The translations under genes and the position numbers were made by a program. A stretch of DNA of 64,000 bases from Saccharopolyspora sp. SCSIO 74807 (GTDB lineage Bacteria; Actinomycetota; Actinomycetes; Mycobacteriales; Pseudonocardiaceae). A model generated the notes under the pieces. It was not told the DNA's origin. It was given only the letters and a program-made list of their open reading frames with translations, and searched no databases. Of this stretch, positions 8,304 through 19,000 are shown one piece after another (the stretch's first letter is position 1; the number at the start of each line of letters is the position of its first letter). Location: the NCBI RefSeq assembly GCF_037023755.1, contig NZ_CP146100.1, positions 2,982,001 to 3,046,000 on the forward strand. Reading direction: 5' to 3'.

Positions 8304-10592
8304 TCAGCTCAACGCCGGACGCACGGCTTCGGTTGCGCTGACCACGTTCTGCAACGCCGTCTCCACCTCGGCGTAGCCGCGGGTCTTGAGCCCGCAGTCC
8401 GGGTTCACCCACAGCCGCTCGGCGGGCACCGCCGACAGCGCCGCCCGCAGCAGGTCGGAGACCTCGCCGGATTCCGGCACGCGCGGTGAGTGGATGTCGT
8501 AGACACCGGGCCCGACGCCGCGGCCGAACCCGACCTCGTTGAGGTCGTCCAGCACCTCCATCCGCGAACGGGCCGCTTCGATGCTGGTCACATCCGCGTC
8601 CAGGGCCACGATCGCGTTGATCACGTCACCGAACTCGGAGTAGCACAGGTGCGTGTGGATCTGGGTCGAATCCGAGATGCCGGAGGTGGCCAGCCGGAAC
8701 GACTCCACCGCCCAGTCCAGGTACTCCTCGTGCTGCGCCGACCGCAGCGGCAGCAGCTCGCGCAACGCGGGCTCGTCGACCTGGATGGCCCGGATCCCGG
8801 CGTTCTCCAAGTCCTTGACCTCGTCCCGGACCGCGAGCCCCACCTGCCGGGCGGTCTTGGCCAGCGGCTGGTCGTCGCGCACGAACGACCACGCGAGGAT
8901 GGTGACCGGGCCGGTCAGCATGCCCTTCACCGGCTTCTCGGTGAGCTGCTGGGCGTACTTCGCCCAGTCCACCGTGATCGGCGCGGGCCGGGACACGTCG
9001 CCGAACAGGATCGGCGGGCGCACGCAGCGGGAGCCGTAGGACTGCACCCAGCCGTTCTGCGTGCTGACGAATCCCTCCATGTGCTCGGAGAAGTACTGCA
9101 CCATGTCGTTGCGCTCGGGCTCGCCGTGCACCAGCACGTCCAGGCCCAGTTCCTCCTGCAGCCGGATGACCCGCTCGATCTCGTCGCGCATCCGCTGCTT
9201 GTAGGTGGCCTGGTCGATGTTGCCCTTCTGCAGCGCGGCACGGGCCTTGCGGACGTCGGTGGTCTGCGGGAACGAGCCGATCGTGGTGGTCGGCAGCGGT
9301 GGCAGCCGCAGCGATTTCTGTTGCGCCGCACGGCGGTTCTCGTAGGCGCCGCGGCGCGCGTGCTCGGGTTTGAGCGAGTCCAGCCGTGCCTGCACCCGGT
9401 TGTTGCGCACGCGGTCGGCGTTGGCCCGGTCGGCGATCACCTGGCGCGCGGCGATCAGCTGCTCGCCGACCGCGTCGCGGCCCTCGTGCAGTGCCCGGCC
9501 GAGCACCACGACCTCGTCGACCTTCTGCGCCGCGAACGCCAGCCACGACTTGACCTGCGGGTCGATGCCGGTCTCCGCCTCGACGTCGTAGGGCGAGTGC
9601 AGCAGCGAGCAGGACGTGCTGACCGCGACCGAACCGGCCACGCCGAGCAGCGTCGCCGCCGTGGTCAGCGCCTTGTCCAGGTCGGTGCGCCAGATGTTGC
9701 GGCCGTCGACCAGGCCGGCGACCAGCGTCTTGTCCCGCAGCCCCTGGACAGCGGGCAGTTTGTCCACAGTGGAGGAACCGGCGATCAGGTCGACGCCCAG
9801 CGCCTCCACCTCGGCGGCGGCGAGCACGCCCAGCGCGTCGCCGAGATCGCCGAAGTAGGAGGACACGAAGATCTTCGGCCGCTCCCGCAGCTCGCCGAGC
9901 TTGCGGTAGGCGGCGCGCAACGCGTCCAGCTCGGCCTGCGAGCGATCCGCGACGAACGCGGGCTCGTCCAGCTGCACCCACTCCACACCGGCGCGGTGCA
10001 GCTCACCGAGCAGCTCGGTGTACGCGGTGAGCAGGTCGTCGAGCCGGTCCAGCGGGCGGAACGATTCCGGCGCGCCCTCCTCCGGCTTCGACAGCAGCAG
10101 GAACGTCAGCGGTCCGACCAGCACCGGACGGGTCTGCACGCCGAGTTCAGCCGCCTCGTTGTACTGGTCGACGGGAGTCTGGTCGGACAGCGCGAACGCC
10201 GTGTCCGGGCCGATCTCCGGCACCAGGTAGTGGTAGTTGGTGTCGAACCACTTCGTCATCTCCAGCGGCGGTGTCGATTCCACGCCGCGTGCCAACGCGA
10301 AGTAGGTGTCCAGCGGGCTCAGGCCCAGCTCCCGGAAGCGGCGCGGGACCGCGCCGAACGTGACGGCGGTGTCGAGCACCTGGTCGTAGTACGAGAACGT
10401 GTTGCCGGGCACCGAATCCAGCCCGGCGTCGCGCAGCGATCGCCAGGTGTCGGTGCGCAGGGTGCGTGCGACTTCGCGCAGTTCCGGCTCGGAGATCCGG
10501 GACTTCCAGTAGTTCTCCAGCGCACGCTTGAGTTCCCGGTTCGGGCCGATCCGGGGGTAGCCGAGTACGGTGGAGCCGATCTTGCTGGCCAA
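8304..10592 (-). CDS. metE: Cobalamin-independent methionine synthase
   Basis: A 762-residue 5-methyltetrahydropteroyltriglutamate-homocysteine methyltransferase, the last step of methionine synthesis in the cytosol. The N-terminal domain opens with [20 protein letters not shown]; the C-terminal catalytic domain shows [17 protein letters not shown], the region [26 protein letters not shown], the zinc-site segment [10 protein letters not shown] and the second zinc-site cysteine in [11 protein letters not shown]. Length is normal for MetE. The start is taken as TTG at 10592, just behind GAGGAGAG, where the family N terminus begins; the longer reading crosses the riboswitch. A B12 riboswitch upstream implies repression when cobalamin is available, i.e. 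a B12-dependent MetH probably exists elsewhere in the genome. Confidence 0.97.
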   Translation of the reverse strand: MASKIGSTVLGYPRIGPNRELKRALENYWKSRISEPELREVARTLRTDTWRSLRDAGLDSVPGNTFSYYDQVLDTAVTFGAVPRRFRELGLSPLDTYFALARGVESTPPLEMTKWFDTNYHYLVPEIGPDTAFALSDQTPVDQYNEAAELGVQTRPVLVGPLTFLLLSKPEEGAPESFRPLDRLDDLLTAYTELLGELHRAGVEWVQLDEPAFVADRSQAELDALRAAYRKLGELRERPKIFVSSYFGDLGDALGVLAAAEVEALGVDLIAGSSTVDKLPAVQGLRDKTLVAGLVDGRNIWRTDLDKALTTAATLLGVAGSVAVSTSCSLLHSPYDVEAETGIDPQVKSWLAFAAQKVDEVVVLGRALHEGRDAVGEQLIAARQVIADRANADRVRNNRVQARLDSLKPEHARRGAYENRRAAQQKSLRLPPLPTTTIGSFPQTTDVRKARAALQKGNIDQATYKQRMRDEIERVIRLQEELGLDVLVHGEPERNDMVQYFSEHMEGFVSTQNGWVQSYGSRCVRPPILFGDVSRPAPITVDWAKYAQQLTEKPVKGMLTGPVTILAWSFVRDDQPLAKTARQVGLAVRDEVKDLENAGIRAIQVDEPALRELLPLRSAQHEEYLDWAVESFRLATSGISDSTQIHTHLCYSEFGDVINAIVALDADVTSIEAARSRMEVLDDLNEVGFGRGVGPGVYDIHSPRVPESGEVSDLLRAALSAVPAERLWVNPDCGLKTRGYAEVETALQNVVSATEAVRPALS

Positions 10593-10721
10593 CGCTCTCT
10601 CCTCGCGAGCTCGACGGCAGGTTCGCCGAGGTCGCGCCGGGACCGGCACACGCCACCGCGTGCGGTTCCTCCACCGGTCCTCCCACGGGACCTCGGGCTC
10701 GCGTGCGCATCGCGGCGCACG

Positions 10722-10955
10722 CACCGGCGGCAGGTCTTCGGACTCGCGGGCGTTCCTCCGGCGGGTGCCGGGTCTTCCTACTGACCGTCGGCTTCCCGAG
10801 CGCGTGCTCAGTGCTGTGACCGGCCGGAACCGGTGACGGCGTTCGTTCCCACTCACCGCTGCGGGGCAGTCCCGGATTCGCACCGGGTTCCCTCTTGCCT
10901 CGCCCGCCGCGTGCCTGCTCGGGCCGGTGCGGGCGAACCACCAGCACGTCGGAGG
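10722..10955 (-). promoter_or_regulatory. Cobalamin (B12) riboswitch upstream of metE
   Basis: On the minus strand the leader reads through the conserved cobalamin aptamer elements in order: GAGGGAACCCGGTGCGAATC at about 10875-10894, then GGGACTGCCCCGCAGCGG (10856-10873), and near the 3' end the B12 box AGTCCGAAGACCTGCC (10729-10744). Arrangement and spacing fit the class. The 5' boundary near 10955 is approximate. It sits about 130 nt upstream of the metE start, the classic position for shutting off the B12-independent enzyme. Confidence 0.93.
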
Positions 10956-11279
10956 TTACCCAGTTCTGCTCGGAAGACAAGGCCCGCGAACTCCGACATC
11001 GCGTCCACTGCATGGGAAAGCGCGATAGGTGACCTGGGATTTCGACCGATCTCGCGCAATTCGCGGGAGAAACCGGATCGGAGACGCGGATCACGTCCGA
11101 ACGGCTGCGAAGCGGGGTCGCCGACCGTGCGGTGAGCGGGCGCGGCGGGGTCGAAGATCGCGGATCTGTCGATCGGCTTGCCGTTCTATACCGGCTCTGC
11201 AACGCCGCCCGCGTCGGTCCCACGGTCGGCGGAGCTGCCCGTTACCCTGCTCCGTGCAGCTCAGCAATGTGGTGAACAG

Positions 11280-11353
11280 GCCCTCGTAGCTCAGTCGGAC
11301 AGAGCAAAGGACTTCTAATCCTTAGGTCGCAGGTTCGAGTCCTGCCGGGGGCG
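11280..11353 (+). tRNA. tRNA-Arg (anticodon TCT)
   Basis: A 74-nt cloverleaf: acceptor GCCCTCG pairs with CGGGGGC (one G-U), the D-arm is GCTC-AGTCGGAC-AGAGC, the anticodon stem AAGGA/TCCTT encloses loop CTTCTAA (anticodon TCT), and the T-arm is GCAGG-TTCGAGT-CCTGC. No CCA is encoded. It decodes AGA, a rare codon in this GC-rich genome. Confidence 0.95.
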
Positions 11354-11652
11354 CTTTTCCCTGGTCGAGAGTTCGAACCACAGCATCTCAAGATCAATTG
11401 AGCGTACCTTAACCCACGTTCCGCGGAGGTGCCGAACGCCTCTCGGGCCGACTTCGTGGCGCGTACTCTCCGCAACTCCGCCGCGTCCGTACGTGTACAA
11501 ATTGATCACTTTCGGTGTCGAACCTGATCACGTTTCGTGCTGATTGATCGTGGCTGCCGACGCTTGATCCGGCCGGTCCTGCTCAGTTGCGCGGTTCGCG
11601 TGCGTCGGCACCCGAAAACCGCAGGTCAGGACATGTCCGTTAGGCTCGGCGC
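11354..11652 (+). other. Non-coding interval after tRNA-Arg
   Basis: About 300 bp with no supported gene. Short readings on the minus strand here run through the tRNA itself. The second half (about 11495-11550) is locally AT-richer and may carry the promoter of the CtaG-like gene. No integrase, att repeat or remnant could be identified. Confidence 0.5.
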
Positions 11653-13665
11653 GTGGCTTCTGAGACGGTTCCGGCCGGACGGCGCAGATCGAGTGCGGTG
11701 GGAGTGCTGGTCGGCACGGCGGGACTCCTGGCCGCGGTGGTGGCGATCGCGCTGACCGCGTTGTCCGCGAGCGACGCCTACGCCGCCTACGGCCTGCCGG
11801 ACCCCGGCGCGGTCACCAGGTTCGGGCTGCCTGTGGCGCGGGTGCTGGCCGAATCCGGCGCGGTGGTGTGCATCGGTTCGCTGCTGCTGGCCTCGTTCGG
11901 CATCCCGGCGCGGCGATCCGGGCCGTTGACGGCCGACGGCTACGCGGCGGTGCGGGCAGCAGGCTGGGCGGCCGCGCTGTGGTGCGTCGGCGCTGTGTTG
12001 CTGGTGCCGTTCACCGCCGCGGACGCCACCGGACGTCCGGTGAGCGAGGTGCTCGACAGCACCGTGCTGTTCGGCCTCGTGGACGCGTTGGAAGAGGCCA
12101 AGTCATGGCTGATCACCGCGGTGATCGCGCTCGTGCTCGCCGTCGCCTGCCGGATCGTGCTGTCGTGGGGCTGGACGGTCGCGCTTTTCGCGCTGTCGCT
12201 GGCCGGGATGCTGCCGCTGATCGCCACCGGGCACTCCGCCAGCGGCGGTGCGCACGACATCGCCACGAACAGCCTGCTGTTCCACCTGTACTCCGCGACG
12301 ATCTGGGTCGGCGGGCTGATCGCCGTGCTCGCGCACCTGGCGCGCAAGGGCGCGCACGCGGGACTGGTGGCGCGGCGGTTCTCCAAGATCGCGCTGGTGT
12401 GCTGGATCGTCATGGCGGTCTCCGGCGTGCTCAACTCCTACGTGCGGGTGCCGCCGGAGCAGTTGTTCACGACCACCTACGGGGCGTTGGTCGTGGTCAA
12501 GGTGCTGTGCCTGGCGCTGCTCGGTGTCATCGCGTACTTCCAGCGGGAACGCGCGGTCAAGCGGATCGAGGAAGGTGCCGGGCGCAACGCGCTGCTGCGG
12601 CTGGGCGCGGTCGAGGTCCTCGCGATGTTCGCGACCATCGGTGTCGCCGTCGCGCTCGGACGTACGCCGCCGCCCGCGGAGCTCGGCCCGCTGCCCTCGC
12701 GGGTGGAGCTGCTGGTCGGGTACCCGATCGAACCGCCGACCGTGCTGCGGCTGCTGTTCGACTTCCGCTTCGACCTGGTCTTCGGGACGTTCTCGATCGC
12801 GTTGGCCGCGCTGTACGTGTGGGGCGTGGTCAAGCTGCGGCGGCGCGGCGACCGGTGGCCGGTGGGGCGCACCGCGGCGTGGCTGCTCGGGTGCGCGTCG
12901 ATCCTGATCGCCACCTCGGCGGGCATCGGCCGGTACGCACCCGCCATGTTCAGCGTCCACATGGGACAGCACATGGTGCTGTCGATGCTCTCGCCGGTGC
13001 TGCTGGTGCTGGCCGGGCCGACGTCGTTGGCGCTGCGGGTGCTCAAGCCGGCCTCGAAGGACCAGCCGCCGGGGCCGCGGGAGTGGTTGCTGGCCTTCCT
13101 GCATTCGCCGCTCACGCGGCTGCTGACCAACCCGCTGGTGGCGTTGGCGCTGTTCGTGGGGTCGTTCTGGGCGCTGTACTTCTCCGGGTTGTTCGACGCG
13201 GCGCTGTACGAGCATTGGGCGCACCTGGCGATGAACGCGCACTTCCTGCTGGTGGGCTACGTCTTCTACTGGCCGGTGATCGGCATCGATCCGGCGCCGC
13301 GGCAGCTGCCGCCGCTGGTGAAGGTCGGGCTGGTGTTCGCTTCGATGCCGTTCCACGCGTTCTTCGGCATCACGCTGATGATGTCCAAGACGGTGATCGG
13401 CTCGGACTTCTACCGCGGGCTGGCGCTGCCTTGGGTGCCGGACCTGCTGGCGGATCAGAACCTCGGCGGGGGCCTCGCGTGGGCGTCCGGAGAAGTGCCG
13501 TTGGTCGTGGTGATGCTGGCGCTGCTGATCCAGTGGTCGCGCGCGGACGATCGGGCCGCACGGCGGATCGACCGCAAGGCCGATGCGGACGGGGACGCGG
13601 ACCTCAAGGCGTACAACGAAATGCTGCGCCGCCTGTCGGAGGGCGACACGTCCGGCAGCCGCTGA
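11653..13665 (+). CDS. CopD / cytochrome c oxidase assembly (CtaG-type) fusion membrane protein
   Basis: A 670-residue polytopic membrane protein. The N-terminal half (about residues 1-330) is a copper-resistance CopD-like domain with many helices and the segments GHSASGGAHDIATNSLLFHL and WVGGLIAVLAHLARKGAH. The C-terminal half (about 345-650) is a caa3-type CtaG domain: FSVHMGQHMVLSMLSPVLLV, EHWAHLAMNAHFLLVGYVFY, MPFHAFFGITLMMSK. The histidines in these blocks are likely copper ligands. It should handle copper delivery for the CuB site of cytochrome oxidase. This bifunctional fusion is common in actinobacteria. GTG 11653 is used; no strong Shine-Dalgarno is seen. Confidence 0.93.
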   Translation: MASETVPAGRRRSSAVGVLVGTAGLLAAVVAIALTALSASDAYAAYGLPDPGAVTRFGLPVARVLAESGAVVCIGSLLLASFGIPARRSGPLTADGYAAVRAAGWAAALWCVGAVLLVPFTAADATGRPVSEVLDSTVLFGLVDALEEAKSWLITAVIALVLAVACRIVLSWGWTVALFALSLAGMLPLIATGHSASGGAHDIATNSLLFHLYSATIWVGGLIAVLAHLARKGAHAGLVARRFSKIALVCWIVMAVSGVLNSYVRVPPEQLFTTTYGALVVVKVLCLALLGVIAYFQRERAVKRIEEGAGRNALLRLGAVEVLAMFATIGVAVALGRTPPPAELGPLPSRVELLVGYPIEPPTVLRLLFDFRFDLVFGTFSIALAALYVWGVVKLRRRGDRWPVGRTAAWLLGCASILIATSAGIGRYAPAMFSVHMGQHMVLSMLSPVLLVLAGPTSLALRVLKPASKDQPPGPREWLLAFLHSPLTRLLTNPLVALALFVGSFWALYFSGLFDAALYEHWAHLAMNAHFLLVGYVFYWPVIGIDPAPRQLPPLVKVGLVFASMPFHAFFGITLMMSKTVIGSDFYRGLALPWVPDLLADQNLGGGLAWASGEVPLVVVMLALLIQWSRADDRAARRIDRKADADGDADLKAYNEMLRRLSEGDTSGSR

Positions 13666-13814
13666 GTTGTCCACAACAGCCGCGTCCGTCCACAGATCGT
13701 GAAATCGAGGTGGCGGCGCGTGATCGGCGCACCGCAAGCTGGATTCAGGCCGAGATCCGGCCCGGCGCTTTCGTCCGAGGGGCGGGCGCCGCACGGGACA
13801 GCGAGGCGGTAGTG

Positions 13815-14246
13815 ATGTTCGAAACCGGTGTGGCGGTCGTGGGAACGGTGCTGACCGAGCCGCGGACCCGCGAGGTGTCCGGCAGCAAGGTCGTCAGCTT
13901 CCGGGTGGGCAGCAGTGCCCGGCGCTTCGACAAGACCACCGAGCAGTGGGTGGACGGTGATCGGCTGGTCGCCACCGTGAACTGCTGGCGGCGGGTGGCG
14001 GACGGAGTGGACGGCGTGGTCGCGAAGAGCGCGCCGGTGGTCGTCTCCGGCCGGTTGCGCACGCGGGAGTACGAGCTGCACGGGCAATGGCGAACCTCGG
14101 TCGAGATCGAGGCGAACGCGGTGGGGCTGGATCTGGCGCGCAGCAACCGTTTTCCGGAGCCGGAGGCGGCGCCCGCGGCGGTCGGCGGCACCGGCGGTTC
14201 GCGCGGATTCGACGCGGGAAAGGTCACCGCGGCCCGTCCCGGCTGA
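13815..14246 (+). CDS. Single-stranded DNA-binding protein-like (OB fold)
   Basis: A 143-residue SSB-family protein: the OB fold begins ETGVAVVGTVLTEPRTREV, then KVVSFRVGSSARRFD, WVDGDRLVATVNCWRRVAD, and VVVSGRLRTREYELHGQWRT. It has a short Gly/Ala/Pro-rich tail but lacks the acidic DDDxPF tip of the main replicative SSB, so it is probably the second, non-essential paralogue (the Rv2478c-type gene). It immediately precedes ettA, the same order as in M. tuberculosis. Start ATG 13815; a GTG at 13812 is in frame and equally possible. Confidence 0.88.
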   Translation: MFETGVAVVGTVLTEPRTREVSGSKVVSFRVGSSARRFDKTTEQWVDGDRLVATVNCWRRVADGVDGVVAKSAPVVVSGRLRTREYELHGQWRTSVEIEANAVGLDLARSNRFPEPEAAPAAVGGTGGSRGFDAGKVTAARPG

Positions 14247-14361
14247 TCTTGCAGCCGGTTGACCAGCGGTGATGATGTTGCCAGGGGTGTTCGTGAGCAG
14301 TCGGTGCACCGCTGTCGGGGCGGCAACCGACGGCGGTGCACGAGACGACACGGGCCGCATC

Positions 14362-14367
14362 TACGAT
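14362..14367 (+). promoter_or_regulatory. Candidate -10 box for leaderless ettA transcript
   Basis: TACGAT lies 7 nt upstream of the ettA ATG, the spacing seen for leaderless actinobacterial messages. No Shine-Dalgarno is present between it and the start. No convincing -35 hexamer was found. Confidence 0.5.
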
Positions 14368-14374
14368 TTGGGGT

Positions 14375-16051
14375 ATGGCCGAGTTCGTTTACACCATGAA
14401 GAAGGTGCGGAAGGCGCACGGGGACAAGGTCATCCTCGAGGAAGCGACCCTCCAGTTCTACCCCGGTGCGAAGATCGGCGTCGTCGGTCCCAACGGCGCC
14501 GGCAAGTCGACCGTGCTCAAGATCATGGCTGGACTCGAGCAGCCGGACAACGGTGAGGCGTTCCTCTCGCCCGGTTTCACGGTCGGCATCATGCAGCAGG
14601 AGCCGCCGCTGAACGAGGAGAAGACCGTCCTCGGCAACGTCGAGGAAGGCGTCGGCGAGATCATCCAGAAGCTGCACCGCTTCAACACGATCGCCGAGCA
14701 GCTCGCCACCGACTACACCGACGAGCTGATGGAGGAGATGGGCCGGCTCCAGGAAGAGCTGGACCACGCCGACGCCTGGGAGATCGACTCCCACCTCGAG
14801 CAGGCGATGGACGCGCTGCGCTGCCCGCCGCCGGACGCCCCGGTCACCCAGCTCTCCGGTGGTGAGCGCCGCCGGGTCGCGTTGTGCAAGCTGCTGCTGA
14901 GCAAGCCGGACCTGTTGCTGCTGGACGAGCCCACCAACCACCTCGACGCCGAGAGCGTGCTGTGGCTGGAGCAGTTCCTGCAGAACTACGAGGGCGCCGT
15001 GCTGGCCGTGACGCACGACAGGTACTTCCTGGACAACGTGGCCGGCTGGATCCTGGAGCTGGACCGCGGCCGGACTTACCCGTACGAGGGCAACTACTCC
15101 ACTTACCTGGAGAAGAAGCAGGAGCGGCTGGCCGTGCAGGGCAAGCGCGACCAGAAGCTGCAGAAGCGCCTCAAGGACGAGCTGGAGTGGGTCCGCTCCA
15201 ACACCAAGGCGCGCCAGAGCAAGTCGCGTTCCCGGCTGGAGCGCTACGAAGAGATGGCCGCCGAGGCGGAGAAGACCCGCAAGCTCGACTTCGAGGAGAT
15301 CCAGATCCCGCCGGGGCCGCGGCTGGGCAACCTGGTCGTGGAGACCGAGCACCTCAAGAAGGGCTTCGGCGACAACCTGCTGATCGACGATCTGTCGTTC
15401 AACCTGCCGCCCAACGGCATCGTCGGGGTCATCGGCCCCAACGGCGTCGGCAAGACGACCCTGTTCAAGACCATCGTCGGGCTCGAGGAGCCGGACGCGG
15501 GCAAGGTCCGGGTCGGCGACACCGTCAAGTTGTCCTACGTCGACCAGAACCGGGCCAGCATCGATCCGCAGAAGAACGTGTGGGAGGTGGTTTCCGAAGG
15601 TCTCGACCACATCCAGGTCGGGCAGGTCGAGATGCCCTCCCGCGCGTACGTGAGCGCGTTCGGCTTCAAAGGCGCCGACCAGCAGAAGCCCGCGGGGGTG
15701 CTCTCCGGCGGTGAGCGCAACCGGCTGAACCTCGCGTTGACCCTCAAAGAGGGCGGCAACCTGATCCTGCTGGACGAGCCGACCAACGACCTCGACGTCG
15801 AAACGCTCGGCTCGTTGGAGAACGCGCTGGAGAACTTCCCGGGCTGCGCCGTGGTGATCTCGCACGACAGGTGGTTCCTGGACCGGGTCGCCACGCACAT
15901 CCTCGCGTGGGAAGGCGACGACGAGAACCCGGCCAAGTGGTTCTGGTTCGAGGGCAACTTCGAGGGCTACGAGAAGAACAAGATCGACAGACTGGGCCAG
16001 GAAGCTGCTCGCCCGCACCGTGTCACCCACCGGAAGTTGACCCGGGGCTGA
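14375..16051 (+). CDS. ettA: Energy-dependent translational throttle protein EttA (ABC-F ATPase)
   Basis: A 558-residue soluble ABC-F protein that binds the ribosomal E site and gates entry into elongation according to ATP/ADP level. Two ATPase domains: Walker A GPNGAGKST near residue 40 and GPNGVGKTT near 354; signature LSGGERRRV and LSGGERNRL; Walker B LLLLDEPTNHLD and LILLDEPTNDLD. The arm segment lies between residues ~95 and 140 and the linker is rich in charged residues (KKQERLAVQGKRDQKLQKRL). The C-terminal HRKLTRG is typical of actinobacterial members. The start at 14375 gives the family N terminus MAEFVYTMKKVRKAHGDK. Very high similarity to the family. Confidence 0.97.
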   Translation: MAEFVYTMKKVRKAHGDKVILEEATLQFYPGAKIGVVGPNGAGKSTVLKIMAGLEQPDNGEAFLSPGFTVGIMQQEPPLNEEKTVLGNVEEGVGEIIQKLHRFNTIAEQLATDYTDELMEEMGRLQEELDHADAWEIDSHLEQAMDALRCPPPDAPVTQLSGGERRRVALCKLLLSKPDLLLLDEPTNHLDAESVLWLEQFLQNYEGAVLAVTHDRYFLDNVAGWILELDRGRTYPYEGNYSTYLEKKQERLAVQGKRDQKLQKRLKDELEWVRSNTKARQSKSRSRLERYEEMAAEAEKTRKLDFEEIQIPPGPRLGNLVVETEHLKKGFGDNLLIDDLSFNLPPNGIVGVIGPNGVGKTTLFKTIVGLEEPDAGKVRVGDTVKLSYVDQNRASIDPQKNVWEVVSEGLDHIQVGQVEMPSRAYVSAFGFKGADQQKPAGVLSGGERNRLNLALTLKEGGNLILLDEPTNDLDVETLGSLENALENFPGCAVVISHDRWFLDRVATHILAWEGDDENPAKWFWFEGNFEGYEKNKIDRLGQEAARPHRVTHRKLTRG

Positions 16052-16064
16052 ACGGGGAGGCGTG

Positions 16065-19000
16065 TTGGCCAGCGTGCACGAGGCTCAGCCGAGCGGTGTG
16101 GCGCACGAGCTGTACGAACCCGCCTGGCAGATGCGGTGGCGGGTACCCGAGCTTGCTCTGATGCTCGGTGATCAGGCCGTCGCGCAGGCCAGACGCCTCG
16201 GTGACCGTTCGTTGCGGCTACGTGCCGAGGCGGTGGCGCTGTTCGCGTCGAACCGCCTCGGGCACGGCGTGGAGGTGACCGGTCGCGCGATCGCGGCCGT
16301 CCGCGACGCCGAGGCGGCCGACGACCACGAGCTCGCCACGGAGCTGCGGATCGAGCTCGCGTGCTGCGCGCGCAGCGCGGGCGGGCACGAGGTCGCGCTG
16401 CGGATCCTGCAACCGGTCGTCGAACGCGAACGGATCGAGCCGACGCTGCGCGCGCACGCCTTGATCGAACTCGCCGCGGCGCTGCCCGGCAAGCAGCAGG
16501 ACGGCGAGCGCGCGGACGCGCTCGACGAAGCCGAACGCCTCTACTCCGCCACCTCCGAGCTCAACCGGGACACCAGCCGGGTGCTGCTGTCCCGGGTGCA
16601 CACCGCGCGGGCCGGGAACCTGCGGCGCAACGGTGACTTCGAGGAGGCGGCGCGGGTCGCCGAGGCCGGGTTGTCGGACCTGGAGCGGCTCGGCGACCCG
16701 GCCGCGGAAAGCGGGGAGCTGCACGCACGCCTGGTGCTGGAGCGCGTGCACTCGTTGCTGGACCTGGGGCGTCGTGGTGCGGCCGTGGAGGCGGCCGCGC
16801 CGGTGGTCCGGGCTCCCGTACGAGCGGCCGCGGCCGGACCTTCCGGCTGGCTGCGGCTTGCGCTGGCCACTCGCGTGCACTTGCCGTCGGGAGAGCTCGC
16901 CGCGGCGGTGCAGCTGCTCAACGACGCGGCGGCGAACGCCGAACGGCACAAGCTGGATTGCTTGCTCAGCGAGTCGCTGAGCATGTCCGCGCAGGTGCAC
17001 GAACGATCCGAGGAGTTCGCCGAGGCGCTCACCTGCCTGCGCCGTGCCTACGCGGCCGACCGCAGGTGGCGTGCCGCGATGCACTCCGCACGGGTGCGGT
17101 TGCTGACGGAGTTTCCCGCGCTGGCCGAGGCGGGTGCCGCGCAAGGACGCGGTGCCAGGACCGCGCACCGGGCCGCCGAAGCACCGGCCCCTCGGCGCGC
17201 GGCGGATGCGCGTGAACAGTCCGATGGCCTTGCCGCTGCGGCGCCGCGGTCGCGGACGCACGCCGCGGAGGATCCCGCGCGCACCGCCGCGGACTCCGCG
17301 CATGCCGAGCACTTCGCCGCGGTGTTCCCCGGCGCAGTAGTGCCGGACGAGACGGCTTCTTCCGGTGGCGCGGGCGCGTCCGCTCCGGAGCGGACCGGCC
17401 GACCCGAGACGGCTGCACATCCGCACGAGCCCGCCGAACCGGAGGAGACGGCGGGACGCCGACGCGCCGACGGCACCGGCAGGAGCCGCGCGCACCGCGC
17501 TGCGGAGCCGCCGGCCGAAACCGAGTCGCCGTCATCGCGCAGACGGGACGCCGCTGAGTACGGTTCGCAGCATTCGACGCCCGCGCCGGAAAGTTTCGTC
17601 TCGCGGTGGGACGAACCGGCATTCGGGCGCGAGAGCGCCGCCTCCGCGGAGTCGGCCACGACGTTCGCGGCCGGACACGAGTTCCCGCAGCCGGAACCGC
17701 CGCAACCCGAGGCACCCGCCGAGCCCGAAGATCCGCTGGACGCGTACCGGCAGCCGGGCGAGGGCAGCGTCCGTGACGCCGCTCGCCGGTTGATGGAGAC
17801 GCTGACCAGCAGGGTCGACGAGGATCGCAAACCGGCCCAGGACCCGCTGCGGCGCAACGCCGCGGACGAACCCTCCACCGGGCGAGGCGCGGACATGCCG
17901 GCTCCGCGGGCCCCGCAGCAACCGGCGACCGGCGGAGGCCGCCGCCGCGCTCCGGAACCGGACGACGAGGCCCCGGCCGGTCACGGCGGGGTGGACGTTC
18001 CGGTCGGCAACGTCACCTCGGCTCCGTTCAGCGAGGACTTCCCGGTCCGCGACTTCGGTTCGCGAGCGGACGATCCGCTGCGAGCCCAGTCCGACTCGGC
18101 GCCGGATTCCGCCCCGTTGAGCGGATTTCCGGCTCCGCGCCGGTACCGGGAGGAAACCGGCGACCCGGCCGCGCAGCAACCGCCGTGGGAAACCGCGCGC
18201 GCCGCGGACCGGTGGGACGAGCAGCCGCCCGCACCGGACGTCACCGCGATCATGCCGGTGATCGCGGTGCCGGAGGACGACGCGGAGCCGCACGGCGATG
18301 CCGTGCAGGTGGGTGCGGTGGAACCGGCAGGCGGTACCGAGCGCCCCGCTGCACCGCAGGCCGAGGACTCCGCCCCGCCGTACTCGGACTCGGCGGCTGA
18401 TCGGCTCGGTGCGCTGGACGAGTTCGCCGAGCCCTCGGACGGCGGCCGCCGTTCGCACGGGCGTTCGCTGGCCGAGATCCGCGAGAGCCTCGCCATGACG
18501 CAGGACCGCGAGAACGAGTCCCGCGGCGGGGCCCGGCACGCTCCCGCAGCTGACGACTACTTGCGTACCGATGCCGAACAGCTCGACGATCCACCGCGCT
18601 CCGGTGGTTCGTGGGCGGATCGCTATCTGAGCGCGTACGCGGGCGAGGACCACCGCGCAACCGGTCGCCGGGCGGCCAGGCACGCCGACCCGGACGAAGC
18701 GGCTGCGCCCGCGGCCTCCGACCCGGGTGCCTCGCCGTGGGATTCGGCGCCGTGGGAGCGCGGAACCGGCGATGCGGGCGACGGGTCGCAGGCTCCTGCC
18801 GACAACCTGCTGCCCGGCCCGGGAGTCCGCGGTCTGGGTGAATCCACCGGCGCGAACGCTGCGGAACCGGCGAGCAGGCACGCCGACCCCTCCTCCGAGC
18901 ACGCGCGGTCCGCGGCGGAACTGCTCGCCAGGCACCGCGGTGCGGAACAACAGGCGCAGGACTCACCGCAAGGAGAAGTCGGCCTCGCGGACCTGCTCGC

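Noticed and set aside
8490-10784. 764-codon plus-strand ORF opposite metE
   Set aside because: It is an antisense shadow of metE and runs into the riboswitch; its residue composition lacks any family pattern.
11242-11509. Minus-strand ORFs across tRNA-Arg, possible integrase remnant
   Set aside because: The peptides are translations of the tRNA (GRTRTCDLR-type artefact); no integrase motif or att duplication was found.
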